Shown here piece after piece: positions 32,629 to 41,954 of a stretch of DNA of 43,361 bases. The notes beneath the pieces were generated by a model. It had not been told where the DNA came from. It did not search any database and was given only the letters and a program-made list of their open reading frames with translations. A program made the translations under genes and the position numbers. Position 1 is the stretch's first letter, and every line of letters begins with the position of its first letter. The stretch is from Porticoccaceae bacterium (GTDB taxonomy: Bacteria > Pseudomonadota > Gammaproteobacteria > Pseudomonadales > Porticoccaceae): assembly GCA_024639885.1 (NCBI GenBank), contig JAHEGD010000013.1, positions 1 to 43,361 on the forward strand, written 5' to 3'.

Positions 32629-32657
32629 ATTTTCGCGACCCTGAGGCGATTTGTCAA
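32629..32657 (-). promoter_or_regulatory. Sigma70 promoter of tRNA-Met
   Basis: On the minus strand a perfect -35 box TTGACA (32652-32657) is separated by 17 bases from GAAAAT (32629-32634), which matches 4 of 6 positions of the -10 consensus. A GC-rich stretch follows, as is usual for stable-RNA promoters under growth control. Transcription would start about 35 bases before the tRNA. Confidence 0.7.
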
Positions 32658-32679
32658 GACTCTGTGGATGCTTGCTGCG

Positions 32680-33918
32680 TTATTCGGCTAGCGAGAGCTT
32701 GTAGATGCGCCCGCCGGCGTCGTCGGAGAGGTAGAGGTTGCCGTCGCGGTCCTCGGCAAAGGCGGTGGGGCGCCCGAGAATGCCCTGCTCGGTGAGGAAA
32801 CCGCTGACAAAATCGCGTTGGCTGATCTGCCCGTTATCGTCCCACTGCAGTGCCACCACCTTATAACCGTCTAGCTGTGAGCGGTTCCACGAGCCGTGCA
32901 GTGCCACCACTGCGGTGCGTGGGTAGCCGTTAGCGGCCCACTTGGGGTGGCGCAAGAAATGGATGCCCAACGGTGCATTGTGGGCATTAAAGGCGTGCGC
33001 CGGGGGTGTGGCGGCCGGCAGCTGGCTGATATCCGCTGCGGCGTGAGCGCGATCGCGAACGGTCGCGGGCGCTGCACTGCGGTCGTGGTAGAAGTAGGGC
33101 CAGCCGTAAAAACGGCCGGGTTCAATCAGATTGAGTTCGTCGTTGGGTCGGTCGTCGCCGAGCAGGTCACGACTGTTTTCGGTGGCGTAGAGTTGCCCCG
33201 ACCACGGTGTCCAGTCCATACCTATCGAGTTGCGCAGCCCGCTGGCCACCGTCTGGCGGTCGCTGCCATCGCGGTTGATCGACTCAATGGTGGAGAAGCG
33301 CGGGTCCTCCGGCAGGCAGGCGTTGCACGGTGAGCCGATGCTGTAGTAGAGCCGCCCGTCCGGCGCCAGCCCCAACGGTTTGGTGTTGTGGCTCCAAAAC
33401 GGGCTGCCGGCCGGCAGCTGTTCTGCGATGGCAGTAGCTGGGCCGTCGATATTGGCGGCGCTGTCGAGTGCGGCGCGGCTGATGCGGGTGGCCTCGCTGA
33501 AATAGAGCTCGCCGCTGTGCAGTACCAGCCCTTGCGGCGTATCTAACGCTGTCAGCAGCGTGCGCTGTTGGTCGGCGCGGCCGTCGTTGTCGCTGTCGCG
33601 CAGGGCGATAATATCGCCCTCGGTGGGGCGGCTGACCAGCAGATCGCCATTGTCGGCGACCTGCATAAAGCGCGGCATAACCAGATTTTCGGCGTAGAGC
33701 TGCAGCTGGATATTGCCCGGCGTCACTAAACTGGCGGTGGTGGAGTCGAGCGGCTCAGTGATCAACAGGGCGCCGCTCATCGAGCGCCACATGGTGGCGG
33801 CTCCGGTTAAGCCGCCCGGCACAGTGAACTGCAGCAGCAACAGCAGGCTGACCAGAAGAGCCGCCAGTGGCAGTAGTAGCCAGCGGCGCAGACGGTGGCT
33901 GAGAGAGCGGTGGCGCAT
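32680..33918 (-). CDS. Membrane-anchored PQQ-type sugar/sorbosone dehydrogenase-like beta-propeller
   Basis: This 412-residue protein starts with a basic tip and one long hydrophobic segment (about residues 13-30), so it is a signal anchor or uncleaved signal placing the rest in the periplasm. The remainder looks like the glucose/sorbosone dehydrogenase six-bladed propeller: MQVADNGDLLVSRPTEGDI, SDNDGRAD, NTKPLGLAPDGRLYYSIGS, GLRNSIGMDWTPWSGQLY and LYLSDDAGGRIYKL. A Cys pair follows IGSPCNAC. Such proteins oxidise aldoses or aldehydes with PQQ, but many have unproven activity. GAGG precedes the ATG. It is a single gene upstream of tRNA-Met, with no evident tie to the catabolic genes. Confidence 0.85.
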   Translation of the reverse strand: MRHRSLSHRLRRWLLLPLAALLVSLLLLLQFTVPGGLTGAATMWRSMSGALLITEPLDSTTASLVTPGNIQLQLYAENLVMPRFMQVADNGDLLVSRPTEGDIIALRDSDNDGRADQQRTLLTALDTPQGLVLHSGELYFSEATRISRAALDSAANIDGPATAIAEQLPAGSPFWSHNTKPLGLAPDGRLYYSIGSPCNACLPEDPRFSTIESINRDGSDRQTVASGLRNSIGMDWTPWSGQLYATENSRDLLGDDRPNDELNLIEPGRFYGWPYFYHDRSAAPATVRDRAHAAADISQLPAATPPAHAFNAHNAPLGIHFLRHPKWAANGYPRTAVVALHGSWNRSQLDGYKVVALQWDDNGQISQRDFVSGFLTEQGILGRPTAFAEDRDGNLYLSDDAGGRIYKLSLAE

Positions 33919-34016
33919 AGCAAACCTCGGGCGGCAATATGAGCCTGTATCTAAGAGGATTTGGTCGGCGCATTCAACCCTGCCAGTGCAGGGTTTTTGT
34001 TGGCAGCGGTTGCCGT

Positions 34017-34919
34017 TTAGCGGCGCAGCAGCGCAGCTCCCATTGAGCCTGCCACCACCATCAGCGCCCCGCCCAGCGACAGCCAGGTGAGCGGCTCGAC
34101 CACCACCCCGGGCAGCGGTAGCAGGTGGACGACAGTGACGGTGACCAGCGGCGTCAGGGTGAGAATGGCGCTGACGCGCGACGCCTCCAAGTGGTTGAGC
34201 GCCTCGGCGAAGGCGCCATAGGCGACCAGTGTGTTAGCGCCGGCGAACAGCAGCAGAGCCCACTGGTGGCCGTTGAGCGCTGCCAGCGAAGCGAAGTCGG
34301 CAGGGACCGCAAACACCGCTGCGCCTGTCGAGCAGAACACCAACATCGAGAATTGGGCGCTGAACTGACCGGCGACTTTTTTCTGAAAGATACCGTAGCC
34401 GGCCCAGGTTAGGGCGGCAAATAAGATGATCCAGATGCCGACCCCGTAGCGGCTGGCGCTGTTGAAAAGCTCGCCGAGGCGGTGGTGAAAAAACAACCCC
34501 ATGCCGACTATAAACAGCGCGACACAGGCCCAGCGGCGGGCGCTGAATGGCTCGTTAAACAGCCAGACACCGGCCAGTAGTAACAGCAGGGGCGCGGTTT
34601 GAATGGTTATCTGCGCCGCCTCCGGGGTGATGCGGTCGAGCCCGAGCTGGTAGGCGATATAGTTGATGCAGAGCAGTGCGGCACCGGCGGCCAAAAAGCG
34701 GAGGTTGGCGCGGCTCAGTTGCGCCTTGGCCGGCAGCTCGCGGCGCAGCAGCACCCAAGGCAGCAGCAGTGCAGCGGAAAAGAAAAACCGCACGAAGGTG
34801 ACGGTGTAGGGGTCGACGGCGTTGAGCAGCCCCTTCAGGGCAATCGGCAGCAACCCCCACATCGTGGCGGTGGTGGCTGCCAGCAGCAGGCCGAGCCGCC
34901 AATTGCCGGTGATCGCCAT
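34017..34919 (-). CDS. EamA/DMT-family transporter
   Basis: This 300-residue inner-membrane protein has about ten hydrophobic segments arranged as two EamA repeats, the layout of the drug/metabolite transporter superfamily. The first repeat includes MWGLLPIALKGLL and the second includes ALTWAGYGIFQKKVAG. Members export amino acids, nucleosides or other metabolites; the cargo cannot be told. The start codon lies nine bases after the ychF stop without a clear ribosome-binding site, so it is probably read from the ychF transcript. Confidence 0.87.
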   Translation of the reverse strand: MAITGNWRLGLLLAATTATMWGLLPIALKGLLNAVDPYTVTFVRFFFSAALLLPWVLLRRELPAKAQLSRANLRFLAAGAALLCINYIAYQLGLDRITPEAAQITIQTAPLLLLLAGVWLFNEPFSARRWACVALFIVGMGLFFHHRLGELFNSASRYGVGIWIILFAALTWAGYGIFQKKVAGQFSAQFSMLVFCSTGAAVFAVPADFASLAALNGHQWALLLFAGANTLVAYGAFAEALNHLEASRVSAILTLTPLVTVTVVHLLPLPGVVVEPLTWLSLGGALMVVAGSMGAALLRR

Positions 34920-34928
34920 AGCGGAGCG

Positions 34929-36020
34929 TTAGACGTTGAAGCGGAAGTGGACGACATCGCCGTCGGCGACAATATACTCCTTGCCCTCCAGTCGCCATTT
35001 GCCGGCCTCTTTGGCTCCGCTCTCGCCATTGTTGGCGATGTAGTCCTGGTAGCCGACCACTTCGGCGCGGATGAAGCCTTTTTCGAAGTCGGTATGAATT
35101 TTACCGGCCGCCTGCGGGGCGGTGGCACCGACCGGCACGGTCCAGGCGCGCACCTCTTTCACCCCGGCGGTGAAATAGGTCTGCAGGCCGAGCAGGTTGT
35201 AGCCGGCGCGGATCACTCGGTTGAGACCCGGCTCGTCCATGCCCATCTCGGCGAGGAACTCCGCGCGCTCGTCGTCGGCCAGCTCAGAGATCTCGGCCTC
35301 GAGCTTGTTGCAGATCGGCACCACCACGGCCCCCTCGCTGGCGGCGATTGCCTCCACTTGGTCGAGATAGGGGTTGTCAGTGAAGCCCTCTTCGTCGACG
35401 TTGGCGATGTACATGGTCGGCTTGAGAGTGAGAAAGTTGAACGAGCGAATGGTTTTGAGTTGATCGTCGCTGAGCCCGAGTGAGCGCAGTGGCTTGGCTT
35501 CGTTGAGGTGCGGCAGCATCAGTTCGAGCACCGCTTTCTGGGCGACCGCCTCTTTGTCTTGGCCTTTGGCCATTTTGGCGACCCGCTGCAGCGCCTTTTC
35601 GACGCTCTCCAGATCGGCCAGCGCCAGCTCGGTATTGATGACGTCGATATCGCTCTGCGGGTTGATCTTGCCCTCGACGTGAATCACGTTGGCGTCGTCG
35701 AAGCAGCGCACCACGTGGGCGATGGCGTCGGTCTCGCGGATATTGGCGAGGAATTTATTGCCCAGCCCCTCGCCCTTAGAGGCGCCGGCGACCAGCCCGG
35801 CGATATCGACAAACTCCATCGCGGTGGGGATGATCTTCTCCGGTTTGACGATCGCCGCGATCGCATCTTGGCGCGGGTCGGGGATCGGCACGATGCCGGT
35901 GTTCGGCTCGATGGTGCAGAACGGAAAGTTCTGGGCCTCGATGCCGGCCTTGGTGAGCGCGTTAAAGAGAGTCGATTTGCCGACGTTGGGAAGGCCGACG
36001 ATGCCGCAGTTAAAGCCCAT
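34929..36020 (-). CDS. ychF: Ribosome-binding ATPase YchF (Obg-related)
   Basis: This 363-residue protein is full length for YchF/OLA1. The P-loop GLPNVGKS lies at residues 9-16, the G3 region reads [10 protein letters not shown], and the NVDE motif replaces the usual NKxD, explaining the ATP preference known for the family. The C-terminal TGS domain contains [13 protein letters not shown] and [16 protein letters not shown]. YchF binds ribosomes and is linked to stress responses and translation. It follows pth in the same unit, the standard pairing in gammaproteobacteria. GGAG precedes the ATG. Confidence 0.97.
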   Translation of the reverse strand: MGFNCGIVGLPNVGKSTLFNALTKAGIEAQNFPFCTIEPNTGIVPIPDPRQDAIAAIVKPEKIIPTAMEFVDIAGLVAGASKGEGLGNKFLANIRETDAIAHVVRCFDDANVIHVEGKINPQSDIDVINTELALADLESVEKALQRVAKMAKGQDKEAVAQKAVLELMLPHLNEAKPLRSLGLSDDQLKTIRSFNFLTLKPTMYIANVDEEGFTDNPYLDQVEAIAASEGAVVVPICNKLEAEISELADDERAEFLAEMGMDEPGLNRVIRAGYNLLGLQTYFTAGVKEVRAWTVPVGATAPQAAGKIHTDFEKGFIRAEVVGYQDYIANNGESGAKEAGKWRLEGKEYIVADGDVVHFRFNV

Positions 36021-36043
36021 AGTAGGAGCTCCGGTAAGTTCAG

Positions 36044-36649
36044 TTAGTGAGTGCCCGCTGCGCCACTGGTTGAGCTGTGCAGTTGGGTCATCGCTTTTTC
36101 CCAGTCGCCTGAGAGGCCCAGCGGCAGCGCACGCAGGGCGTTGTCAATGCTCTCTTCGATCGCCTCGCAGTCGGCTTTGGCGGCCTTGCCGAGCACATAG
36201 CCGCTAACCTGGCTGGCGTGGCCGGGGTGGCCGATGCCAATTCGCAGCCGATAGAAGTCGCGGTTGTTGCCCAGCGCCGGAATGATGTCGCGCAGGCCGT
36301 TGTGGCCGCCGTGGCCGCCGCCGCGTTTAAACCGCGCCGTGCCGGGCGCCAGATCGAGCTCGTCGTGGGCGACTAAAATCTGCTCGGGGGCGATCTGGTA
36401 AAAGTTGGCCAGCGCCGCTACTGCTTTGCCGCTGCGGTTCATAAAGGTGGTCGGTATCAGCAGCCGCAGCGGCCGCTGGTCGATGGTGACCTGGCCGGTG
36501 AGGCCGAAAAATTTGGCTTCGCTTTTCAGCTCGCTACCGCCCTGCTGGGCGAGCGCCACAACGAAATCGGCCCCGGCGTTGTGGCGGGTCTGTTCATATT
36601 GCTGGCCGGGGTTACCCAAGCCAACAATCAGTTTAACAGAGCCGTTCAA
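36044..36649 (-). CDS. pth: Peptidyl-tRNA hydrolase
   Basis: This 201-residue protein matches Pth: [19 protein letters not shown] with catalytic His23, the FMNRSG motif, HDELDLAPG, and the glycine-rich [13 protein letters not shown]. It frees tRNA from peptidyl-tRNA dropped by ribosomes. The start is a TTG at 36649, the only start codon that gives the normal N-terminus; its ribosome-binding site is weak. The gene lies between rplY (30 bases upstream) and ychF, as in Pseudomonas and E. coli. The unusual start codon may keep expression low (inference). Confidence 0.95.
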   Translation of the reverse strand: MNGSVKLIVGLGNPGQQYEQTRHNAGADFVVALAQQGGSELKSEAKFFGLTGQVTIDQRPLRLLIPTTFMNRSGKAVAALANFYQIAPEQILVAHDELDLAPGTARFKRGGGHGGHNGLRDIIPALGNNRDFYRLRIGIGHPGHASQVSGYVLGKAAKADCEAIEESIDNALRALPLGLSGDWEKAMTQLHSSTSGAAGTH

Positions 36650-36678
36650 CGTCGGGGCCGTGCGTCGAGGGGCGAGGA

Positions 36679-37323
36679 TTACTCTTCGCTGGCCTCTTCG
36701 CCGCCTTCTTCACTGTCGGCACTGTCAGCGTCGCTGCCGGCGCGGGTCTTCTGTACAGAAGCGATCGGCAGGTCGTGGTCTGCACCGTGCGACAGCGCTA
36801 CCGACTCAACGCCCTTGGGCAGTTTGATGTCGGAGATGTGCAGGGTGTCGCCGAGGCGCACCTCGAGCATATCGACTTCGATGTACTCGGGCAGGTTGGC
36901 GGGCAGACAGGTGATGTCCAGCTCGGTCATGGTGTGAGCGATCAGGCCGCCGTCGGTTTTAACACCGGCACACGCCTCTTCATTGATGAAGTGCAGCGGT
37001 ACTTTAGTGTGCAGTGGCTTAGACTTGCTGACGCGCATCAGGTCCATGTGCAGAATCTGCGGCTTGGCGGGGTGGCGTTGAATGTCTTTGATAATGACAT
37101 CTTCGGCCTTGCCGTCGATCTCAAGCGACAGAATGTGCGAGTAGAACGCCTCGTTTTCAAGCGACTTGAGCACATCTTTGTGTACCAGGCTGATCTGCGC
37201 TGGCTTTTTGGTGCCACCGTAAACAATCGCCGGGATCTCTTGTGCCAAGCGGCGCAGGCGGCGGCTCGCACCTTTCCCTGTATCGCTTCGGCTGGTTGCA
37301 TGTAAAGTAAAATCAGTAGACAT
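36679..37323 (-). CDS. rplY: 50S ribosomal protein L25 (Ctc form)
   Basis: This 214-residue protein is the long, two-domain (Ctc/TL5) version of L25, with the 5S rRNA-binding N-terminal domain (about residues 1-90: [22 protein letters not shown]) and the C-terminal beta-domain, and an acidic tail of Glu, Asp and Ser. E. coli has only the short form; the long form is usual in Pseudomonas-type bacteria. The ATG at 37323 follows AAGGAGA at ideal spacing; the frame upstream to 37350 is not conserved. It sits between prs and pth. Confidence 0.96.
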   Translation of the reverse strand: MSTDFTLHATSRSDTGKGASRRLRRLAQEIPAIVYGGTKKPAQISLVHKDVLKSLENEAFYSHILSLEIDGKAEDVIIKDIQRHPAKPQILHMDLMRVSKSKPLHTKVPLHFINEEACAGVKTDGGLIAHTMTELDITCLPANLPEYIEVDMLEVRLGDTLHISDIKLPKGVESVALSHGADHDLPIASVQKTRAGSDADSADSEEGGEEASEE

Positions 37324-37380
37324 AGTCGTCTCCTTGTTGAGCCACCACACCCCGCGACCAGAGCTGCAGTGGATTATTGC

Positions 37381-37417
37381 CCGCCGACAGTCGGCGGTCT
37401 CTGCGGGAACTCCCGCA
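37381..37417 (-). terminator. Two tandem hairpins between prs and rplY
   Basis: On the minus strand TGCGGG/CCCGCA (37402-37417) and then CCGCCGA/TCGGCGG (37381-37397) form two perfect GC-rich stems within the 108-base prs-rplY gap. There is no T-run after either. They may be a Rho-assisted or partial terminator, or a leader structure controlling rplY. Confidence 0.45.
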
Positions 37418-37431
37418 AATGGGTGGGCGCG

Positions 37432-38373
37432 TTATAGAAACATCGCGCTGATCGATTCTTCATTGCTGATCCGGCGCACCGACTCGGCCAGCAGCGGCCC
37501 CAGCGTCAATGAACGGATCTTGTCACAGCTGCGCGCGGCGGCACTGAGCGGAATGCTGTTGGCGACTACCAGCTCATCGAGCTGTGAGTTGTTGATGTTG
37601 TCGATCGCCTTGCCTGAGAGCACGGCGTGGGTGGCGTAGGCGACGACCCGGGTGGCGCCGTTGGCCTTGAGCGCATCGGCGGCCTTGCAGAGTGTGCCGG
37701 CGGTGTCGACGATGTCGTCGACCAGCACGCAGCTGCGGTCTTCGACTTCGCCGATCAGGTTCATCACTTCACTGACGTTGGCCGACGGCCGGCGCTTATC
37801 GATGATCGCCAGATCGCAATCGAGCTGTTTGGCGACCGCGCGCGCGCGCACTACACCGCCGATGTCGGGCGAGACCACCTGCAGGTTGGGGTAGGCGCAG
37901 CGTTTAATGTCTTCCAGCAGTACCGGCGAGCCGTAGACGTTGTCGACGGTGCAGTTAAAGAAGCCCTGAATCTGCTCGGCGTGCAGATCGACGGTCAGCA
38001 CCCGGTCAACGCCGGCGTTAGAGAGCATATCGGCGACCACTTTGGCGCTGATCGGTACCCGCACCGAGCGCACGCGGCGGTCTTGGCGGGCGTAGCCGAA
38101 GTAGGGGACCACCGCAGTAATACGGCCGGCCGAGGCGCGACGCAGTGCGTCGACCATCAGGATCAGCTCCATAATATTGCGGTTGGTCGGGGTGCTGGTC
38201 GGCTGCACTACAAACACGTCGTGGCCGCGGACATTCTCGCGGATCTCGATGTTGATCTCGCCGTCGGAGAACAGGCCGACGTGGGCGTTGCCCAGCGGGA
38301 CGTGCAGTGCGTTGGCGATTTCTTGGGCGAGTTCGGGATTGGCGTTCCCGGAGAAGACCATTAAGCGTGACAC
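37432..38373 (-). CDS. prs: Ribose-phosphate pyrophosphokinase (PRPP synthetase)
   Basis: This 313-residue protein aligns along its whole length with E. coli Prs (315). It has [12 protein letters not shown] at the start, [23 protein letters not shown] with the ATP-binding loop, the catalytic stretch [23 protein letters not shown], and the PRPP-binding loop [13 protein letters not shown]. It makes PRPP from ribose-5-phosphate and ATP for nucleotide, histidine and tryptophan synthesis. The start is taken as GTG at 38373: AGGAT lies eight bases upstream and the N-terminus then equals the E. coli length. Longer frames to 38532 read through tRNA-Gln and are rejected. The tRNA ends 34 bases upstream. 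Confidence 0.96.
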   Translation of the reverse strand: MSRLMVFSGNANPELAQEIANALHVPLGNAHVGLFSDGEINIEIRENVRGHDVFVVQPTSTPTNRNIMELILMVDALRRASAGRITAVVPYFGYARQDRRVRSVRVPISAKVVADMLSNAGVDRVLTVDLHAEQIQGFFNCTVDNVYGSPVLLEDIKRCAYPNLQVVSPDIGGVVRARAVAKQLDCDLAIIDKRRPSANVSEVMNLIGEVEDRSCVLVDDIVDTAGTLCKAADALKANGATRVVAYATHAVLSGKAIDNINNSQLDELVVANSIPLSAAARSCDKIRSLTLGPLLAESVRRISNEESISAMFL

Positions 38374-38407
38374 GTCGGATATCCTGGGCATAGTGAGTAC
38401 AAATAGA

Positions 38408-38484
38408 TGGCTGGGGTGGGAGGATTCGAACCTCCGAATGACGGGATCAAAACCCGTTGCCTTAGGCCTCTTGGCGACACCCCA
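38408..38484 (-). tRNA. tRNA-Gln(TTG)
   Basis: This 77-base cloverleaf with encoded CCA begins TGGGGTG and ends CACCCCA-GCCA. The anticodon stem ACGGG/CCCGT closes the loop TTTTGAT, anticodon TTG. The T arm is GGAGG-TTCGAAT-CCTCC. The sequence resembles E. coli tRNA-Gln, including the U1-A72 weak first pair typical of glutamine tRNAs. It lies between ispE and prs, as in Pseudomonas, and overlaps the last 23 bases of ispE, so it must be released from that transcript by RNase processing or have its own promoter inside ispE. Confidence 0.95.
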
Positions 38485-39343
38485 GTAATTTTTGGTTCCG
38501 CATAACGCTGTGTAGCGGTGACTCATTGACACCTGGTGCTACGAACGCTCGCCACCGCTTTGGAACGGCTGCGGCGGTCTCAACTGCCGTTTGCCGATCA
38601 CAGAAGGCGGCAAACACGCTTGCGCCGGTCCCTGTCATCAGTGCTGGAGAGAATTGATCTAACCAGCGGCGAGCCTCTGCTACCTCGGGGTAGCGCTGCT
38701 CGACAACCGCTTGGCAATCATTTCTGCCCAGTGCCGTTGAGAGGGCGGGTATTTTGCTGGCTGGTGAGTCCCTTGTCAATTCGGGATGTGAAAAAATTTC
38801 CCCGGTGTCGACATGGCAGTTGGGGGTGATCACCAGATACCAGCGCGGTTCAATCGTGGCTGCCGTCAGCTGCTCGCCGACGCCGGCCGCAAAAGCGCTG
38901 TGGCCTTCGACAAACAGCGGCACATCGGCGCCCAGTGTTGCGCCGATCGCGCTCAGCTGCGCGCTGCTGCGGCCACACTGCCAGAGCGCATTGAGGCCGA
39001 CCAGCGCGGTCGCCGCATCCGAGCTGCCACCGCCGAGCCCGCCGCCCATCGGTGCCCGCTTGTCGAGCGCGATGGTGCAGCCGGCCTGTGCCGGTGCAAA
39101 TGGACGCAGTGCCGCCGCGGCGCGCAAAATTAAATTGTCGCTGTCGGCGACCCCGGCGAGCGGCTCGGCGAGACCAACGTGGCCGCTCTGGTTGCAGACA
39201 AAGGTCAGCTGGTCGCCCCAGTCGAGCAGTTGAAAGAGCGTCTCCAGCTCGTGGTAGCCGTCGCTGCGGCGACCGGTAATGTGCAGCCACAGGTTGAGTT
39301 TGACCGGGGCCGGCAGGGTCACCGCGGGCGCTGCGTCGCTCAC
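38462..39343 (-). CDS. ispE: 4-diphosphocytidyl-2-C-methyl-D-erythritol kinase
   Basis: This 293-residue GHMP kinase of the MEP isoprenoid pathway shows [10 protein letters not shown] with catalytic Lys15, the ATP-binding loop [13 protein letters not shown], and catalytic Asp140 in LGADVPLF. It phosphorylates CDP-methylerythritol. The start overlaps the lolB stop by four bases. The last seven codons and the TAA stop (38462-38464) are read from within the tRNA-Gln gene, so the C-terminal residues LGCRQEA are constrained by the tRNA sequence. Confidence 0.95.
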   Translation of the reverse strand: MSDAAPAVTLPAPVKLNLWLHITGRRSDGYHELETLFQLLDWGDQLTFVCNQSGHVGLAEPLAGVADSDNLILRAAAALRPFAPAQAGCTIALDKRAPMGGGLGGGSSDAATALVGLNALWQCGRSSAQLSAIGATLGADVPLFVEGHSAFAAGVGEQLTAATIEPRWYLVITPNCHVDTGEIFSHPELTRDSPASKIPALSTALGRNDCQAVVEQRYPEVAEARRWLDQFSPALMTGTGASVFAAFCDRQTAVETAAAVPKRWRAFVAPGVNESPLHSVMRNQKLLGCRQEA

Positions 39344-39927
39344 TGGCCACCCCGGCTCTGCACCAGCAGGGTGAAGCGTTCATCGGCGCGCCGGCCGACC
39401 AGTTTGGCTGGCAGTGTTGTGGCACTGTCGTAGCGGCTCAAGCTAATCTGCCAGCCGGCCTGCTCAAAGCCAGCCAGCCGCTGTCGGTCGTCGTAGTGAA
39501 GTTGGCTGGCGGCAGCCAGTGGCGGCGGTGCCGGGCGGCCATCGGCCCAGTGTTGGAGCGCCTCGATCGGCACGGCAGCGCCAAACAGCGGGGCGGCCAG
39601 CTGGCTAAACGTTCCGTCTAGGGTTTCGCCGCCTCGGCTGAGTTGAGCCGCCGCCGGGCGGCCGGTCAGCTGCACCGCCCCGGCGCCGAGCGGGCCGCGC
39701 AGGGTGATCTCAAACTGGTCGCCGGCCATTTTCCAGTCGAGCTGGCCGCTGCCACTGCCGCGTGGCGAGACCACCGCCAATTTACCGCGCAGCTGCCAGT
39801 GCGGTTGCTCTAGGCTCTGCTCCGGCAGGCTGGCGCAGCCGCCGAGCAGCGCCAGCAGCAGGCCGACGATGACGGTCTGGGGTAGGGCGATCAGGTAGCG
39901 GTGGGCGCGCGGGCGCGGGTCGGTCAC
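39340..39927 (-). CDS. lolB: Outer-membrane lipoprotein localisation protein LolB
   Basis: This 195-residue lipoprotein has a signal peptide ending in the lipobox LLGG-Cys31, preceded by a basic N-region. The mature part shows WQLRGKLAVVSPRGSGSG, LDWKMAGDQFEITLRGPLGAG and a C-terminal DERFTLLVQS, all typical of LolB. LolB receives lipoproteins from LolA and inserts them in the outer membrane. It overlaps the TPR lipoprotein gene upstream and ispE downstream by four bases each (ATGA), giving tight coupling. The lolB-ispE order is standard in gammaproteobacteria. Confidence 0.93.
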   Translation of the reverse strand: MTDPRPRAHRYLIALPQTVIVGLLLALLGGCASLPEQSLEQPHWQLRGKLAVVSPRGSGSGQLDWKMAGDQFEITLRGPLGAGAVQLTGRPAAAQLSRGGETLDGTFSQLAAPLFGAAVPIEALQHWADGRPAPPPLAAASQLHYDDRQRLAGFEQAGWQISLSRYDSATTLPAKLVGRRADERFTLLVQSRGGQ

Positions 39928-41720
39928 TCATACACTCCATACAGGTCGACTTCTAAACGGTCGACAGTATCGCGCACATGGTGGGTATCGGGAAAGCGCT
40001 GCAGCGCCTCGCGCCACAATTTAACCGCCTTGTCGGGTTTTTGCAGCTGCCAGTAGACCTCGCCGAGATGGCTCGCCACCTCCGGGTCGTCGAGCAGCGA
40101 GTGGGCGCGCAGCAGTTTTGCCAGCGCCCCCTGCAGGTCGCCAAGCTTGTAGAGCGCCCAGCCGAGGCTGTCGAGAATGGCCGCGTTGTCGGGGGCGAGC
40201 GCATTGGCGCGCTCAATCAGTGCGAAGCCCTCCTCGGCGAGGCCGAGTTGGGTCAGTTTCATATAGCCGAGGGTGTTGAGCGCGTTGGCGTTATTGGGGT
40301 CGTGGGCAACCACTAGTTTGAGATCGGCGGCCGCCTCGGCGGCGGCACCGCGCTGCTCTAGCAGCCGCGCGCGGCGCATCAGCAGGGTGGTCGAGTCGGG
40401 CAGCTCGGCGAGCGCCCGGTCGAGCAGTGCGAGGTCGGTATCCGGTGCAGTTGCCGCGCTCAGCTCCAGCTCCAACAGGTAAAACTGCTCGGCCAGCTGG
40501 CTGTGTTGGCGACGCTGCGAACGCAGCCACTGGTCGAACTGCTGCTCGCCGTAGAGCGCCCAGATCAGCTCGCCAGTGCGCCGTGCGGCCTGCTCAAAAT
40601 TGGGCCCGGGCAGCACATGGCGGAAGTGGAACAGCGCCCGCTTGCTGTCCTTGCGGACATCGGCGATACGGCCGAGCTGGAACTGGGCGTCGGAGTACCA
40701 ACTGCTCTCGGCGGGGATCGTCGCCAGCAGTGGCTCGGCGGCGGCGATCGCATTGTCGTCTAAGTAGAGCAGTGCCAGCAGCAGCTGGGCCTGGTGGTGG
40801 CTGGGGTCGAGAGTCACTACGCCGCGCAGCTCGTTGATCGCCGAGCGGCGATCGACATTGATCAGCAGACGGGCCAGATCAAATTGCAGGGCGGCGTCGG
40901 CGCGCTGTCGGGTCGCCCGCTTGAGTACCACCACCGCCTCAAAGTGACGGCGCAGCTGGGTGAGCAGTTGCACGGTGAGTTGGGTGCTGGCCCGCCACAG
41001 GGTGTTCATCAGTTGGCCGCTGGCGCGCCCGGCCGCTTCGCTGATGTCACTGGCACAGTCGGCCAGCCGCTGGCGGTCGCTGCGCTCAGTGGCGCTGCGC
41101 GCTTGCAGCTGGCAGTCGAGCAGGGTGACGGCTAGCTGAACCCCGAGCGGTTGGCGGCGGCTGTCGCCGCGAGCGCGGGCAATGGCGTGGCTAAAGCCCG
41201 GGGCGAGCGCCGGGTTGTGCTCGAGGTATTGGGCGGCGGCAAACAGTAGGTCGAGATTGTCTTGGCTGCGGAACAGGGTCAGCGCTTCATCGAACAGCCG
41301 CTCGCCGTCGCCGCGCGCGGCGGCACTGCGCATCGAGGCGCGCCGCGCGTTGATGTCGTCGGGGAAGCGCTCGACCCAGAGCGCGGCATTGGCCTCCATC
41401 GCCGCTAGGTTGCGGCCCTGCTCGGCGGCCAGTTGGGCGGCCAAAAACAGCTGTGGGCTGCCGATCGCCTCGGCCTCGCGGCGGTAGTCATCGGCCGCCG
41501 CACCACCGCCGCCGTACTGGCTGCTGAGCTCGGCAGTCAGCAGGCTGAGCAGCTGTTGTTGGCTAAACGGTTGTTCGGGCGGCGCCGCGGTGGCAGCCGG
41601 CGCGCTAGCGGGGGGGGCGGGGTTGTCTTTATTGCGAGACTCGTGTGGTGTCGGTGCGCAACCGGCTAGCACAATTGTTGCCGCTGCGGTCGCCATAATC
41701 CATCTGAAAACCGAGTGCAT
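39924..41720 (-). CDS. TPR-repeat lipoprotein
   Basis: This 598-residue protein has a signal peptide ending in the lipobox LAG-Cys21, then a Pro/Ala-rich linker and many tetratricopeptide-like helical repeats. The clearest ones lie in the last 200 residues ([40 protein letters not shown]). It is an envelope scaffold protein of the type commonly encoded next to lolB in Pseudomonas relatives. The function is not established; TPRs mediate protein contacts. It is the first gene of the lolB-ispE-tRNA-prs unit and is divergent from hemA. Confidence 0.88.
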   Translation of the reverse strand: MHSVFRWIMATAAATIVLAGCAPTPHESRNKDNPAPPASAPAATAAPPEQPFSQQQLLSLLTAELSSQYGGGGAAADDYRREAEAIGSPQLFLAAQLAAEQGRNLAAMEANAALWVERFPDDINARRASMRSAAARGDGERLFDEALTLFRSQDNLDLLFAAAQYLEHNPALAPGFSHAIARARGDSRRQPLGVQLAVTLLDCQLQARSATERSDRQRLADCASDISEAAGRASGQLMNTLWRASTQLTVQLLTQLRRHFEAVVVLKRATRQRADAALQFDLARLLINVDRRSAINELRGVVTLDPSHHQAQLLLALLYLDDNAIAAAEPLLATIPAESSWYSDAQFQLGRIADVRKDSKRALFHFRHVLPGPNFEQAARRTGELIWALYGEQQFDQWLRSQRRQHSQLAEQFYLLELELSAATAPDTDLALLDRALAELPDSTTLLMRRARLLEQRGAAAEAAADLKLVVAHDPNNANALNTLGYMKLTQLGLAEEGFALIERANALAPDNAAILDSLGWALYKLGDLQGALAKLLRAHSLLDDPEVASHLGEVYWQLQKPDKAVKLWREALQRFPDTHHVRDTVDRLEVDLYGVYE

Positions 41721-41954
41721 AAGCCGATGTTCCCCCCAAATTCGCCTAATTACAATGTATTAGTACGATGGAAAGGTGACTGCTGCCGGCGGGCGGTCAC
41801 CGATGGTGGGAACTGCCCTTACTGGCCGCGCGCTAAAACCGAGTTAATCGTGTCAGCGGTTCGCCACAACCCCGCCGCTCTGCTAAAATCGCCGGCCAGT
41901 TGGGGCGCTGCGGTGCCCCCCGCCGCAACCGTGTTCGGAGCTCGCTGCCCGCAG
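41721..41954. other. Divergent promoter region TPR lipoprotein / hemA
   Basis: This 234-base gap holds promoters for both directions. A possible hemA promoter has TAAAAT at 41884-41889 with a weak -35 (TTCGCC, 41860-41865) 18 bases before. The hemA frame is open across the whole gap, but the sequence there has no HemA-like content. Confidence 0.35.

Noticed and set aside
34599-35483. 294-residue open frame on the plus strand
   Set aside because: It is antisense to ychF and the EamA gene, rich in His, Gly and Val as expected of a shadow frame in GC-rich DNA, with no recognisable motif.
37627-38364. 245-residue open frame on the plus strand
   Set aside because: It is antisense to prs, which is unmistakable, and has no own ribosome-binding site or homology.
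38374-38532. N-terminal extension of Prs
   Set aside because: It reads through tRNA-Gln. The GTG at 38373 has a ribosome-binding site and matches the E. coli N-terminus length.
41715-41954. 80-codon N-terminal extension of HemA
   Set aside because: The frame is open but contains no HemA-like sequence, and the start at 41955 gives the exact family length and conserved N-terminus.
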